Positions 32,975 to 42,735 of a DNA stretch of 64,000 nucleotides are shown piece by piece. The DNA comes from Macrostomum hystrix. Lineage: Eukaryota > Platyhelminthes > Macrostomidae. Position numbers and translations under genes: made by a program. Positions within the stretch are counted from its first letter, which is position 1. Each line of letters begins with the position of its first letter. The DNA is taken from NCBI GenBank assembly GCA_950097015.1, contig CATNEN010000012.1:2287501-2351500 (forward strand). Direction: 5' to 3'. The notes under the pieces are model-generated. The model made no database searches. It was not told the origin of the DNA and worked only from the letters and a program-made list of their open reading frames with translations.

Positions 32975-33065
32975 TTTAAATAAATAAATGTACTGCTTAA
33001 ACGGTTGAACAGTTATCAGCTGACTATTTATTTTATTCAGGAGCTTCAATATTCAATACTGTCTA

Positions 33066-33293
33066 CACGAGCTTGTAGCCTTGTGGTTAGAGAGTCCGAC
33101 TCACGACTTGAAGGTAGGGGGTTCGAATCCCGACTCCACTGGAACAATTTGTGTCCTTTAGCAAGACACTAAACTCTGCATTGCTTCAGTTCACCCAGCT
33201 GTTAAATGGGTACCAGCATGAGCTGGGGTCTTGAGGTTTGGCGCAGCGTCCCCCAGTCCATGGACCCAATTGAGGCAGGTGAAATCAATTATT
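33066..33293 (+). mobile_element. tRNA-derived SINE with a V-domain-like core, + copy
   Basis: The head is tRNA-like, with an A box (TAGCCTTGTGGTTAGAGAG) and a B box (GGTTCGAATCC) followed by CCGACTCCACTGG. The body has GTCCTTTAGCAAGACACTAA and ATTGCTTCA, which resemble the central domain of V-SINEs. The tail (GGCAGGTGAAATCAATTATT) is AT-rich and is cut by the LTR-like repeat. Confidence 0.8.
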
Positions 33294-33862
33294 TTTGAAT
33301 AGCCGTCATACATCATCAAGCCATATTCTTCTCCTTATTAGCTCGTAGTCAGCTGAAGTTCAGTTTACATTGGCTTGTGTCGCACACTCACAATTGCGAA
33401 CATGTTTAAGGGTGTGTGCCTGTTTGCGCGTCACAAGAAGCCAGCATGCAGTGTGAGCCTGTAATGAAACTGTAATGAAAAGTATCAATATATAACAGGC
33501 GCAAGCTTCAGTGTTCAGTGTTTAAGGGCTGTTCTCCATACAGTGGTACATACTCATAATTGCAGAGATTGCGTGTACCCTGCAGGACAAGAATGCACGC
33601 ATATAAGCATGCGCACACATTTATCGACTGAATTCTTGCTCAAAGGCCTTCTAGAGCGGTCGTGTCCTCTCTCTTTTTTGAATCATTGGCTTAAAAGTTT
33701 TCTTGTGGAAGAATCAATCCTTTCTACCGCCGGTTCCGTTGGCTTCAACAGTACTTGTAAGCTAATATGCAAAAACTGTAGCAGCCTTCGATGTAGATAA
33801 ATTGAATTGGCACCAAAGTTATTCGGTCCAGATGTAGCTTTTGCGCGGCAATTTCAAAGACT
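33294..33862. repeat. LTR-like dispersed repeat (copy b)
   Basis: The segment from TTGAATAGCCGTCATAC to GCGGCAATTTCAAAGA is near identical to 37,252-37,827. It has a TATA-like CAATATATAACAGG, a splice-donor-like ACTTGTAAGC and no coding frame. It may be a solo LTR, but no TG...CA ends or target duplication were confirmed. Confidence 0.6.
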
Positions 33863-34065
33863 GTGTACAGCTGTTCAGTCCGTGGACTGGGGAAGTTGCT
33901 TCACGCACAAACACGAAGTCAAGAGTCTTGCTTAAGCTAATTTAAGTGCTCCCTTTGAATTAGAATTCGAACTCCCGGTGGTGGCGTAATTAAGGATTGG
34001 CGTGGTTCCCCCAGTCCATGGAGTTTGGAGTTGATGATCCAAAGTAACAAGCGATTGTACACTAG
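33863..34065 (-). mobile_element. SINE fragment, degraded
   Basis: TGTACAGCTGTTCAGTCCGTGGACTGGGG and AGTCAAGAGTCTTGCTTAAG match the SINE core in reverse order. The region is shared with 37,828-37,935, so the LTR-like repeat and this fragment were duplicated together. Confidence 0.55.
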
Positions 34066-34482
34066 ATTATTATAGTCATGAAATACGACTTCCGAGTTAC
34101 AGCTACCAATCTCTGTCACTGTCGCTTCTATCGCCGGATGCGTCCACAGGTGGGTTGCTGACTCGATCCACGTATTCGCCATTTACGGATATGCATTTTC
34201 GGTAGCGCTCAATCAGCTTGTCGAAGCCAGACCCCCAGAAGCTGGCATCGAACTGACGTAGAGACTTGGATGGCCCTCATGTATGCTGTGGTTGACTAAG
34301 CTGCATAAAATTTTAGGAAAAGTATTTTCTACGGCTGAATACCATAGTCATCTATTTTCAGCCAAATCAAGCACGAGTTGTCACCAGGATTAGCATTAGT
34401 CCGGAAACTTTTGCAACACCCCTCGTACTTCAATAGCAATTGTGAAGATTTCCGAGAAGCCGGCACTGCGATAAACGCAAAC

Positions 34483-36137
34483 ATGAAGTTGACCCTGATC
34501 TGCCTTATTGGCCTGGCCGCTGTGTTCATCTCCTGCTCAGGTGAATCGAAATTGCTGATTAAAACACTTCGACATCTTAAAGATCTAAAAGCCACAATTT
34601 ATTGTCTGGCCAATACTTCATCTAGTAGATGACAATCCTGTATCTAGTAGATGTCAATCCTGTATCTTGTAGATGTCAATCCTGTATCTAGTAGATGTCA
34701 ATCCTGTATCTAGTAGATGCCAATCCTGTATCTAGTAGATGCCAATCCTGTATCTAGTAGATGCCAATCCTGTGTCTAGTAGATGTCAATCCTGTATCTA
34801 GTAGATGTCAATCCTGTATCTAGTAGATGCCAATCCTGTATCTAGTAGATGCCAATCCTGTATCTAGTAGATGCCAATCCTGTATCTAGTAGATGCCAAT
34901 CCTGTATCTAGTAGATGTCAATCCTGTATCTTGTAGAGGTCAATCCTGTATCTAGTAGATGCCAATCCTGTATCTAGTAGATGCCAATCCTGTATCTAGT
35001 AGATGCCAATCCTGTATCTAGTAGATGTCAATCCTGTATCTTGTAGAGGTCAATCCTGTATCTAGTAGATGCCAATCCTGTATCTAGTAGATGCCAATCC
35101 TGTATCTAGTAGATGCCAATCCTGTATCTAGTAGATGCCAATCCTGTATCTAGTAGATGCCAATCCTGTATCTAGTAGATGCCAATCCTGTATCTAGTAG
35201 ATGTCAATCCTGTATCTAGTAGATGCCTGTATCTAGTAGATGTCAATCCTGTATCTAGTAGATGCCAATCCTGTATCTAGTAGATGTCAATCCTGTATCT
35301 TGTAGATGCCAATCCTGTATCTAGTAGATGCCAATCCTGTATCTAGTAGATGCCAATCCTGTATCTAGTAGATGCCAATCCTGTATCTAGTAGATGCCAA
35401 TCCTGTATCTAGTAGATGCCAATCCTGTATCTAGTAGATGCCAATCCTGTATCTAGTAGATGCAATCCTGTATCTAGTAGATGCCAATCCTGTATCTAGT
35501 AGATGCCTGTATCTAGTAGATGCAATCCTGTATCTAGTAGATGCCAATCCTGTATCTAGTAGATGCCAATCCTGTATCTAGTAGATGCCAATCCTGTATC
35601 TAGTAGATGCCAATCCTGTATCTAGTAGATGCCAATCCTGTATCTAGTAGATGCCAATCCTGTATCTAGTAGATGCCTGTATCTAGTAGATGCAATCCTG
35701 TATCTAGTAGATGCCAATCCTGTATCTAGTAGATGCCAATCCTGTATCTAGTAGATGCCAATCCTGTATCTAGTAGATGCCAATCCTGTATCTAGTAGAT
35801 GCAATCCTGTATCTAGTAGATGCCAATTCCAGAAAATAATTTTATCGAACATTCAATGCGGCATTCTCTATGCGAGTATCAAATTCAATGCAACAACACC
35901 CGTCTACCCGCTGTTTTTTCAGAGGGATTTCATAGTTGCCGTCAGAAGTACAATCGCTGCCGTGCCTACCCACATTCGGACCGGTGTTGCGGCGGTCTGG
36001 AGTGCCGCTCGGGTCACTGCGTCGCCGCCTGCCTGAAGCATCGCGCACTTTGCAGGCGCGACAACCAATGCTGCACCGGCGTCTGCGAGTGGTCGCGCTG
36101 GCGGAAGCAGCGAGTTTGCAGTCTTGGCCACCACTAA
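34483..36137 (+). CDS. Secreted double six-cysteine (knottin-like) peptide, forward copy 4
   Basis: Exons are 34,483-34,540 and 35,923-36,137 (stop TAA). The signal peptide has one Leu-to-Phe change. All 12 mature cysteines are kept, with the shorter eight-residue second spacing of copy 2. The C-terminal Trp seen in copies 1-3 is lost because the frame ends His-His. Only about 60 bases of the duplicated 5' flank remain and the reverse partner gene is missing, so expression is uncertain. Confidence 0.7.
34618..35828. repeat. 22-bp minisatellite in the intron of knottin copy 4
   Basis: About 55 units occur, including repeated blocks with a shortened GATGCCTGTATCTAGTAGAT variant that show block-wise duplication inside the array. 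Confidence 0.95.
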
Positions 36138-36464
36138 AATTCACAGAAAGCTAGAAGTTAAGCCAATTAGTCCGGAAACTTTTGCAACACACCTCGTACT
36201 TCAATAGTAATAGATTCCAGGTGCGGACACAAATTTTATGCAGCTCAGTCAACATAATTTAATGTACGCATTTAATGTACTCATTAAATTTTACAGTATT
36301 ACTTCGCAGCCAACTCTGACGGAAAATATATTCAATAATAAATCAATAAATCGTTTAAAAACTTTTTAAATGAATGCTTTGGATGAATTAATAAAAATGT
36401 AGAATGGCCTTATTAATAGTCTTCATTTTTTCCATAATACTTTAATGTATGGAAATGGTTTATT

Positions 36465-36935
36465 GGTACTCAAGCCGCAACATCAGCTCAGAGGCTAGGT
36501 GCTTGCACAATAATAATAATAATTGATTACACCTGCCCCAATTGGGTCAGATGTGCAGCCGACAGCACAGCCGCAGCTAATGCGCGGCGCATCTGAAGGC
36601 TGCGTACAGCTGTTCAGTCCATGGACTGGGGGGACGCCACACCCACCTTCAATTATCCCAGCTGATGCTGGTACCCATTCAACATCTGGGTGAACTGAAG
36701 CAATGCAGAGTTAAGTGTCTTGCTAAAGGACGCAAATTGTTCCAGTGGAGTCGGGAATCGAACCCCCGACCTTTAAGTCGTGAGTCCGACGCTCTAACCA
36801 CTAGGCTCCAACCTCCTTGCAACTTGCACAAACTGCAGGCAATACTGTAGTGACTCTCATGGTACTCAAGCCGCAACATCAGCTCAGAGGTTAGGTGCTT
36901 GCACAAACTGCAGGCATTCCTGTAGTCAATCTCTG
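36465..36935. repeat. ~75-bp repeat of copy 4, split by a SINE
   Basis: Two to three units of the repeat described at 15,050-15,360 are present. One unit is interrupted at 36,511-36,822 by a SINE. Confidence 0.85.
36511..36822 (-). mobile_element. tRNA-derived SINE, full-length minus-strand copy with 9-bp target duplication
   Basis: The element is flanked by CTTGCACAA at 36,502-36,510 and 36,823-36,831. Read on the minus strand, it starts with a tRNA-like head (GGAGCCTAGTGGTTAGAGCG and GGGGGTTCGATTCCCGA). It continues with the V-domain-like core (GTCCTTTAGCAAGACACTTA) and ends in (ATT)n. Because it sits inside a unit of a known tandem repeat, both ends are exact. Confidence 0.9.
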
Positions 36936-37079
36936 CGCAACTCTCTGTCCAAGCCTGTCCGCCATGCTCATTGTTCTCTTCACGCCTGTGGACGAGTTTC
37001 CGCCCTTCTTTATTAATTCGCTGTATTCAATAAATATTTCCGAGGTTAGTTTAGATCAGCCCGTTTGAAACTTTCGGGT

Positions 37080-37170
37080 GTCGCTAAATTTGGGATATCG
37101 TTAAATTTGGGATATCGCTAAATTTGGGATATCGTTAAATTTGGGATATCGTTGAATTTGGGATATCGTT
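37080..37170. repeat. 17-bp tandem repeat
   Basis: About five units of TTTGGGATATCGTTAAA occur. Confidence 0.9.
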
Positions 37171-37251
37171 ATTTAGCTGGGCGAACACGGAACAGAAGCA
37201 AAAGGGATTTAACTGTGTGCTTTTAAATACTAATTTAAGGCTAATTTAATA

Positions 37252-37827
37252 TTTTGAATAGCCGTCATACCTCATCAAGCCATATTCTTCTCCTTATTAG
37301 CTCGTAGTCAGCTGAAGTTCAGTTTACATTGGCTTGTGTCGCACACTCACAATTGCGAACATGTTTAAGGGTGTGTGCCTGTTTGCGCGTCACAAGAAGC
37401 CAGCATGCAGTGTGAGCCTGTAATGAAACTGTAATGAAAAGTATCAATATATAACAGGCGCAAGCTTCAGTGTTCAGTGTTTAAGGGCTGTTCTCCGTAC
37501 AGTGGTACATACGCATAATTGCAGAGATTGCCCTGCAGGACAAGAATGCACGCATATAAACATGCGCACACATTTATCGACTGAATTCTTGCTAAAAGGC
37601 CTTCTATTCTAGAGCGGTCGTGTCCTCTCTCTTTTTTGAATCATTCGTTTAAAAGTTTTCTTGTGGAAGAATCAATCCTTTCTACCGCCGGTTCCGTTGG
37701 CTTCAACAATACTTGTAAGCTAATATGCAAAAACTGTAGCAGCCTTCGATGTAGATAAATTGAATTGGCACCAAAGTTATTCGGTCCAGATGTAGCTTTT
37801 GCGCGGCAATTTCAAAGGATGTGTACA
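37252..37827. repeat. LTR-like dispersed repeat (copy c)
   Basis: This is almost identical to 33,294-33,862, with the same TATA-like box and the same degraded SINE fragment after it (37,828-37,935). Confidence 0.65.
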
Positions 37828-38062
37828 GCTGTTCAGTCCGTGGATTGCTTCCGCACAAGCACTAAGTCAAGAGTCTTGCTTAAGCTAATTTAAGTGCTCC
37901 ATTTTAGAAGCTCTAACCGCTGGGCTACTGTGGGCGGGGAGGGTTTTTTCTATCTGCAGCCATAGATCTCGGGGAAATTGTACACTCGCATGGCAACTAG
38001 GTCACGAGTTGGAATTATCAGCAAGCTATAGGAGATTAGTAAATGTGATCAATATGTTTCAG

Positions 38063-39016
38063 CCACACTGTTCGCAATTACCAACCGCCCGCAGAAGGCG
38101 GCTGTCATGACTTTTGAGGAGCTCAACCTCCCGAGCAGTTTGAGCAGCTGTGCTCCAAGTGGAGTCTGGGCAGATGAATTATACAAACTGGTGAGCATTA
38201 TTTTTTTTATTTTGCCTGATTCAGATTTTAGATCGAACTAACAACCACAAGTGCCTGCCCTAACTTGTAAGAATTCCCCTCAACTATTTGTTTACTAAAT
38301 TGGTAGGCTAATTGATAGGTTAATTCATAGTTTAGTTTGGTAGGTTAATTGGTGGACTAATTGGTAGATGAATTAGTTTTACTCACGCTTCTAAGGTCGG
38401 GGGTTCGATTTCCGACAACTGAAAAAATCCGCGTCCTTTAGCAAGACACTTAACTCTGCATTGCTTCAATTGTCCCAGCTGTGAAATCAGTAACAGCACT
38501 AGCTGGGGTTAATTGAGGCTGGGTGTGGCGTCCACCCCTGTCCATGGACTGAACAGCCGTCCGCAGCCTTCAGATGCGCTGCGAAATGTGATGCACATCT
38601 GGCCTGATTGGGGCCGGTGTTATCAAATATTCAAAATAATTTTATTTGCCGAAGTTTATAAATTATCCCAAGTTGGAAGACTTCCCACATTTCCAGGACT
38701 GACCAGGCAACAGCAGAAGGTGGCCAGCTTGGAATCCCGTTTGTAATTCCAGGAAACGTCCGGTACTATGCCATACAGTGGATTACTTGCACTGTACAAT
38801 CGGGCATTGAACAGTTGCCCTTATTCCGTGCAGCTCTGGTGCCAGTTTGTCGACTGTCAACTGCGGTTCGGAGCCCCGTGGCAGTCGGTGTGGGACACAA
38901 TTGACGCAGCGTTCAACTCCGGGCTGCACAGCGAGCAGGACCTGACGGTGCTGACGCTAAAACTGCGATTTTGTGAGGCCTTGTTTTTCTTCAGAGATCG
39001 TCTGGCCCAAAAATAA
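38063..39016 (+). pseudogene. Two-exon fragment with HAT (half-a-TPR) repeats, SART3-like
   Basis: Exon-like blocks at 38,063-38,190 (acceptor TGTTTCAG, donor GTGAGC) and 38,753-39,016 (acceptor TTGTAATTCCAG, stop TAA) join in the same phase. The second has YNRALNSCPYSVQLW and a following FNSGL helix, a pattern like the HAT repeats of SART3, a U4/U6 snRNP recycling factor. The first block is not recognised. Only one or two of the expected dozen HAT units are present, so this is a gene fragment or a partial duplication. A SINE sits in the intron. Confidence 0.45.
38385..38640 (+). mobile_element. tRNA-derived SINE, 5'-truncated + copy
   Basis: It starts inside the B box (GGGGGTTCGATTTCCGA), then GTCCTTTAGCAAGACACTTA, ATTGCTTCAATTGTCCCAGC, and ends near TTGGGGCCGGTG and an AT-rich tail. 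It lies within the intron of the HAT-repeat fragment. Confidence 0.8.
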
Positions 39017-39773
39017 GGGCGAAAACATTTCGGGAGATGTTTAGGGCCCGGTCAGAACAATCTTATTTTGCGCGCTAATTCAAAACGAACAAGAATGCTG
39101 ATGCAGAATGCAAAGTATATCTCGTCATTTTTGGCAAATGTGTGGTTGAAAATTTCTAAGATTTATTAACTGATCTTTACTTTCTTCAGCTAATCTCGTT
39201 GAGTGTGCACTTTTTGCAAGAATAACATTCATTGCTTTGCTTATAGAATAATTCAAGTTTCATGACAATGTCGTGCTAATTTTATTATTTTTAAGTCAGG
39301 CTAGAATCTATGAATAGACTATTTTTGCGCGCCTTAGTCATTTTAACATTTTGTACTCCAATTTTTTAGTACAAGTACAAGCAAGTACTAGTGAAAAGCG
39401 GGGATTGGGGATAAGTCACAGAATCCTCTCTGTGTAAATATATATACAATACGAGCTCGTAATTAATTCTCATTGTCCGACCGCCATGCAGCCGCCTTTG
39501 TATGGATTATTTTAGCGCGACTTTTGCTTTTGCAGCCATTTGAAAACTTCTCGAAAATTAAAGATCTCCTGTAAAGGCTTTTTTTCCTCCAGAAACACAA
39601 CTTCCATTCTTAGTAATATCTGTGCAAATTGAATTAAAACTCTTTTTCGAATAAGAAGGGTTGCAGTAGGGCCTAATCTATTAAAAACTTTCAAAGAAGG
39701 ATAATATTTTTGCTTAATGCCTTTGAAAAATAAACGCTGGCAGCTGTATTGGAGGATGTCAATAACACGTACC
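39017..39773. other. AT-rich non-coding region
   Basis: No gene is supported. A 104-codon minus-strand frame (39,512-39,826) has low-complexity composition, runs into the inverted repeat below and is not credible as a gene. Confidence 0.4.
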
Positions 39774-39943
39774 ATTGTTATCACAAAGAATATAATATTT
39801 TGTGTTAGGAGGCGTATATTAGTCAAGGACCACTAGGAGTAACACAATATGGTAACTCCTAGTGTTCAATGCTACTCCTAGTGGTCCTTGACAAATATAC
39901 GCCTCCTTACACAAAATATTATATTCTTTGTAATAACAATAGC
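39774..39943. repeat. ~70-bp-arm inverted repeat (hairpin)
   Basis: Arms of about 70 bp (39,774-39,843 and 39,872-39,941) are near-perfect reverse complements around a ~28-base loop. Both include CAAGGACCACTAGGAGTA and ACAAAGAATATAATATTTTG. A nested smaller palindrome (CACTAGGAGT / ACTCCTAGTG) lies at the tip, and another CTCCTAGTGGTCCT occurs at about 39,975. It could be a MITE or a hairpin RNA source. Confidence 0.8.
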
Positions 39944-40940
39944 ATTAGAGAGATATAGTGTTATAGCAGTGTTACTCCTAGTGGTCCTGGATATTTGGAT
40001 GGAATGAATTCTACTTTCAATCAAAAAGTACAAGCTGAGCTTTGTTTTGCTTCTGAATGAGCCCAAAGGAATGAGAGTTAAAAGTTGGGAATGTTTATAA
40101 GTTGAGAAAAATAGTTAGAAATTGAAAATTGTTAAAATTGAGAAAAAAGTTGTTAGTACATGAGGCTTTTGTTGTTTTATATTTCTGTAAAATGCTATCT
40201 CTAATAATTATAGAAAGAACCAAATATTAACAAAACTTTCGTCTTCGACATAAAACCTGTTATCGGATTTAAAATATGGCCGAAACCAAGTTTGACAAGA
40301 TTAAGAGAGCAAATGATAGAGAATTAGACTTCATCCATCTGTCGGTCGTTCGCTGTAGCGTTTGGATCGTTTCTTCTTACATATCGTGTGCTTTAAAACA
40401 AAGTAAACCATTTCATTTTTTCATTAAAAATTAAATGCACGTAATAATTTTAATGGGTAGTAATTGTAAGTAAGAAAGCAAATTAAAATAAGAAACAAAA
40501 AGTAGCTTTACATCATTACTTAAAATTATCACTTATCCTAATTTTCGTTTTTATAAAATACTCGCGCGCGTATATCACCTAATGCGCTCTCTAACTCTAG
40601 ATATTATTATGTTATGTTATCATGTAGCAATGTTATCGAATATAGCTCTACTACGACTCAGAAATATAGTTTCGTTAGTCTAGAATCTAGATAGCTTCTA
40701 GTTCGAATAAGCGAATAAGCAATTAATGAAAGTTAATAAAGTTTAACCTAAAAAGCGTTCATTAAAGTTGTTACTGCACAGCATCCAAATCCAGAATTGT
40801 TGATAGCTATTTAATGTAGGACTAATTAAGATTTAAGTGAAGATGACCATTGGAATGTCTATTCTGTATCTCATATAAAGCATTTATTCAAATTGCTACC
40901 CAAGTCTCTAGATGAAGTCGAAGATGGTAAAGAAATGATA
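39944..40940. other. AT-rich non-coding region
   Basis: No open frame, RNA gene or repeat family was recognised. Confidence 0.4.
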
Positions 40941-40944
40941 CTAG

Positions 40945-41310
40945 GGGGCCTAGGGAAACAGTCCATTTCGGCGACAGACCATTTCGGCGACAACCATTTC
41001 GGCGACAATACTTTTGAAACAGGTTGACGCACATAGAGCGCGGACCAAACTGATCCAAACTCGCACGGCTATTTATATTACATGTTAAAACAAATACTAT
41101 AACAGGAATACATTAATAAAAGTAGAAGAATCAAATACATTACATACTCAATAAGCAAACACTATCAGATCCATTATTACTGCGGTTTTGATGTTTGTCG
41201 CCGAAGTGGTTGTCGCCGAAATGACTTGTCGCCAAAATGGTTGTCGCCGAAATGACTTGTCGCCGAAATGGACCGGATCCGGCCCGGATCCGGTCCATTT
41301 CGGGCCTAGG
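40945..41310. mobile_element. Small non-autonomous element with CCATTTCGGCGACA terminal repeats
   Basis: The left end has three direct copies of CCATTTCGGCGACA (40,960-41,008). The right end has about four copies in inverse orientation (TGTCGCCGAAATG, 41,195-41,275), followed by a GGACCGGATCC / GGATCCGGTCC palindrome. Both sides are flanked by CCTAGG-rich sequence (GGGGGCCTAGGG and GGGCCTAGGGCC). The ~200-bp centre is AT-rich and non-coding. The family is not assigned. Confidence 0.7.
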
Positions 41311-42735
41311 GCCTAGGGCCTAACTAAAATACCTCACTAAAAATAGTACTTTTTATTGCATGTAGACCTTACCCGAATAAGTCAAATAAGCCCTATATAA
41401 AAACTTTTTTGTGTACACCTGTCTGGCACATTTGGAATAATTTCAGGTTTGTGCATTGCAATAGCAAGGCATGGCTTGGTACAATATAGTAGGCCTACTG
41501 ATGTCATTTTTTCCCATAGGGATTCACAGGCCAAAGGTGTTATCTTGGCATGACACTTTTCAGCCATAATTTTAGAGTTCTTGGCATGTGTCTAAGGGAT
41601 TTGAGTAAAAAATCTAACAAATAAAACAATTTTTTCCTTTAGTCAGATATGTAATCAATTAAACAAGGAGGCCATAACACATTTTAACTTAGTTTTGTTA
41701 GTAGTCAGCAGAAAAATATTTTTGTTGCTCTGTTTGGGACCTAAAAAGAGGCTAGTTGTATGGCTATATATTAAATGATATGTAATGATGGTGTATTATC
41801 TTCCTTTTTGCAAGGCCAAGCCAATAATTCTGAAATTGCATAGATATAGTTGGACATATTAATGCAAAGCTTATCCATGTGACATATTGTCTAAATTGTG
41901 ACCTTATTTAAAGCAGAAACCTTTAGCTGTTGTTAGGTAAGTCATTAAAGTCTTTAGAAGCTAAGAAGTCTTACTAAGACTCTAAAAAGCTTAGTGATTT
42001 TTAATATATATATATTCTTTAGTTATCTAAGGTTATTCTTCTCTCTAAGTTTAATTTAGATCTCCTATTATTATTCTATCAAAATTTAATAGCTTTTTAG
42101 TATATTGATCTCCTAATTAGTTGAATACCATTTTCTTATGAAATTGCTAAACGTCTTAATTTAGTGACTAACAATTATTGTAATAACTAGTGTCTTGCTG
42201 TATGTTCTCAGTTCTAGTTATAGATAGCTACCTTTGAAAGGGTAATATACTAATATTTAATTATGACTCCATTTGAAATATTTAACTACCCAACCTGATT
42301 TGAGATCTTCAAGATTCTGTTAAGCTTACCTAAAACCAAAGATCTAAGATTTTCTTTAACATACTTAACTATTTCTTAACATGCTTAATCTATAGTTGGC
42401 TAATCTAAGAAGCTAGAAAAGTTTTATCTGTAAAGTATGCAAATATATATGCAAATATATCACATATTCATTCATATTTTTATTTTTGCTGACTAAAATT
42501 CCTTGCCTGTTGATAAAATCTATTAATTTAGTTTATCATTAAAGTATAAGTAATGTGCACTTTCTATTCCAGCCCATACATCGCTCCCCGCACAAGGGGT
42601 CAGCGTCTTAAATTTAGACCCAATAGCATCAAAATTGACTTATTTAATACTAAGCTCAGCACTGTTTCATCACCACTGACTTCAGAACAAACTAGTAAAC
42701 ACGCAAGGCAGACCTCACAGAGCACTTGAAGCGCA
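41311..42735. other. AT-rich non-coding region upstream of the ABHD17-like gene
   Basis: No gene is supported. It presumably holds the promoter of the downstream gene, but no TATA box or distinct motif could be assigned. Confidence 0.4.

Noticed and set aside
33066-33140. A functional tRNA gene
   Set aside because: A and B boxes are present, but the sequence continues into a SINE core and recurs at two other sites, so it is a SINE head.
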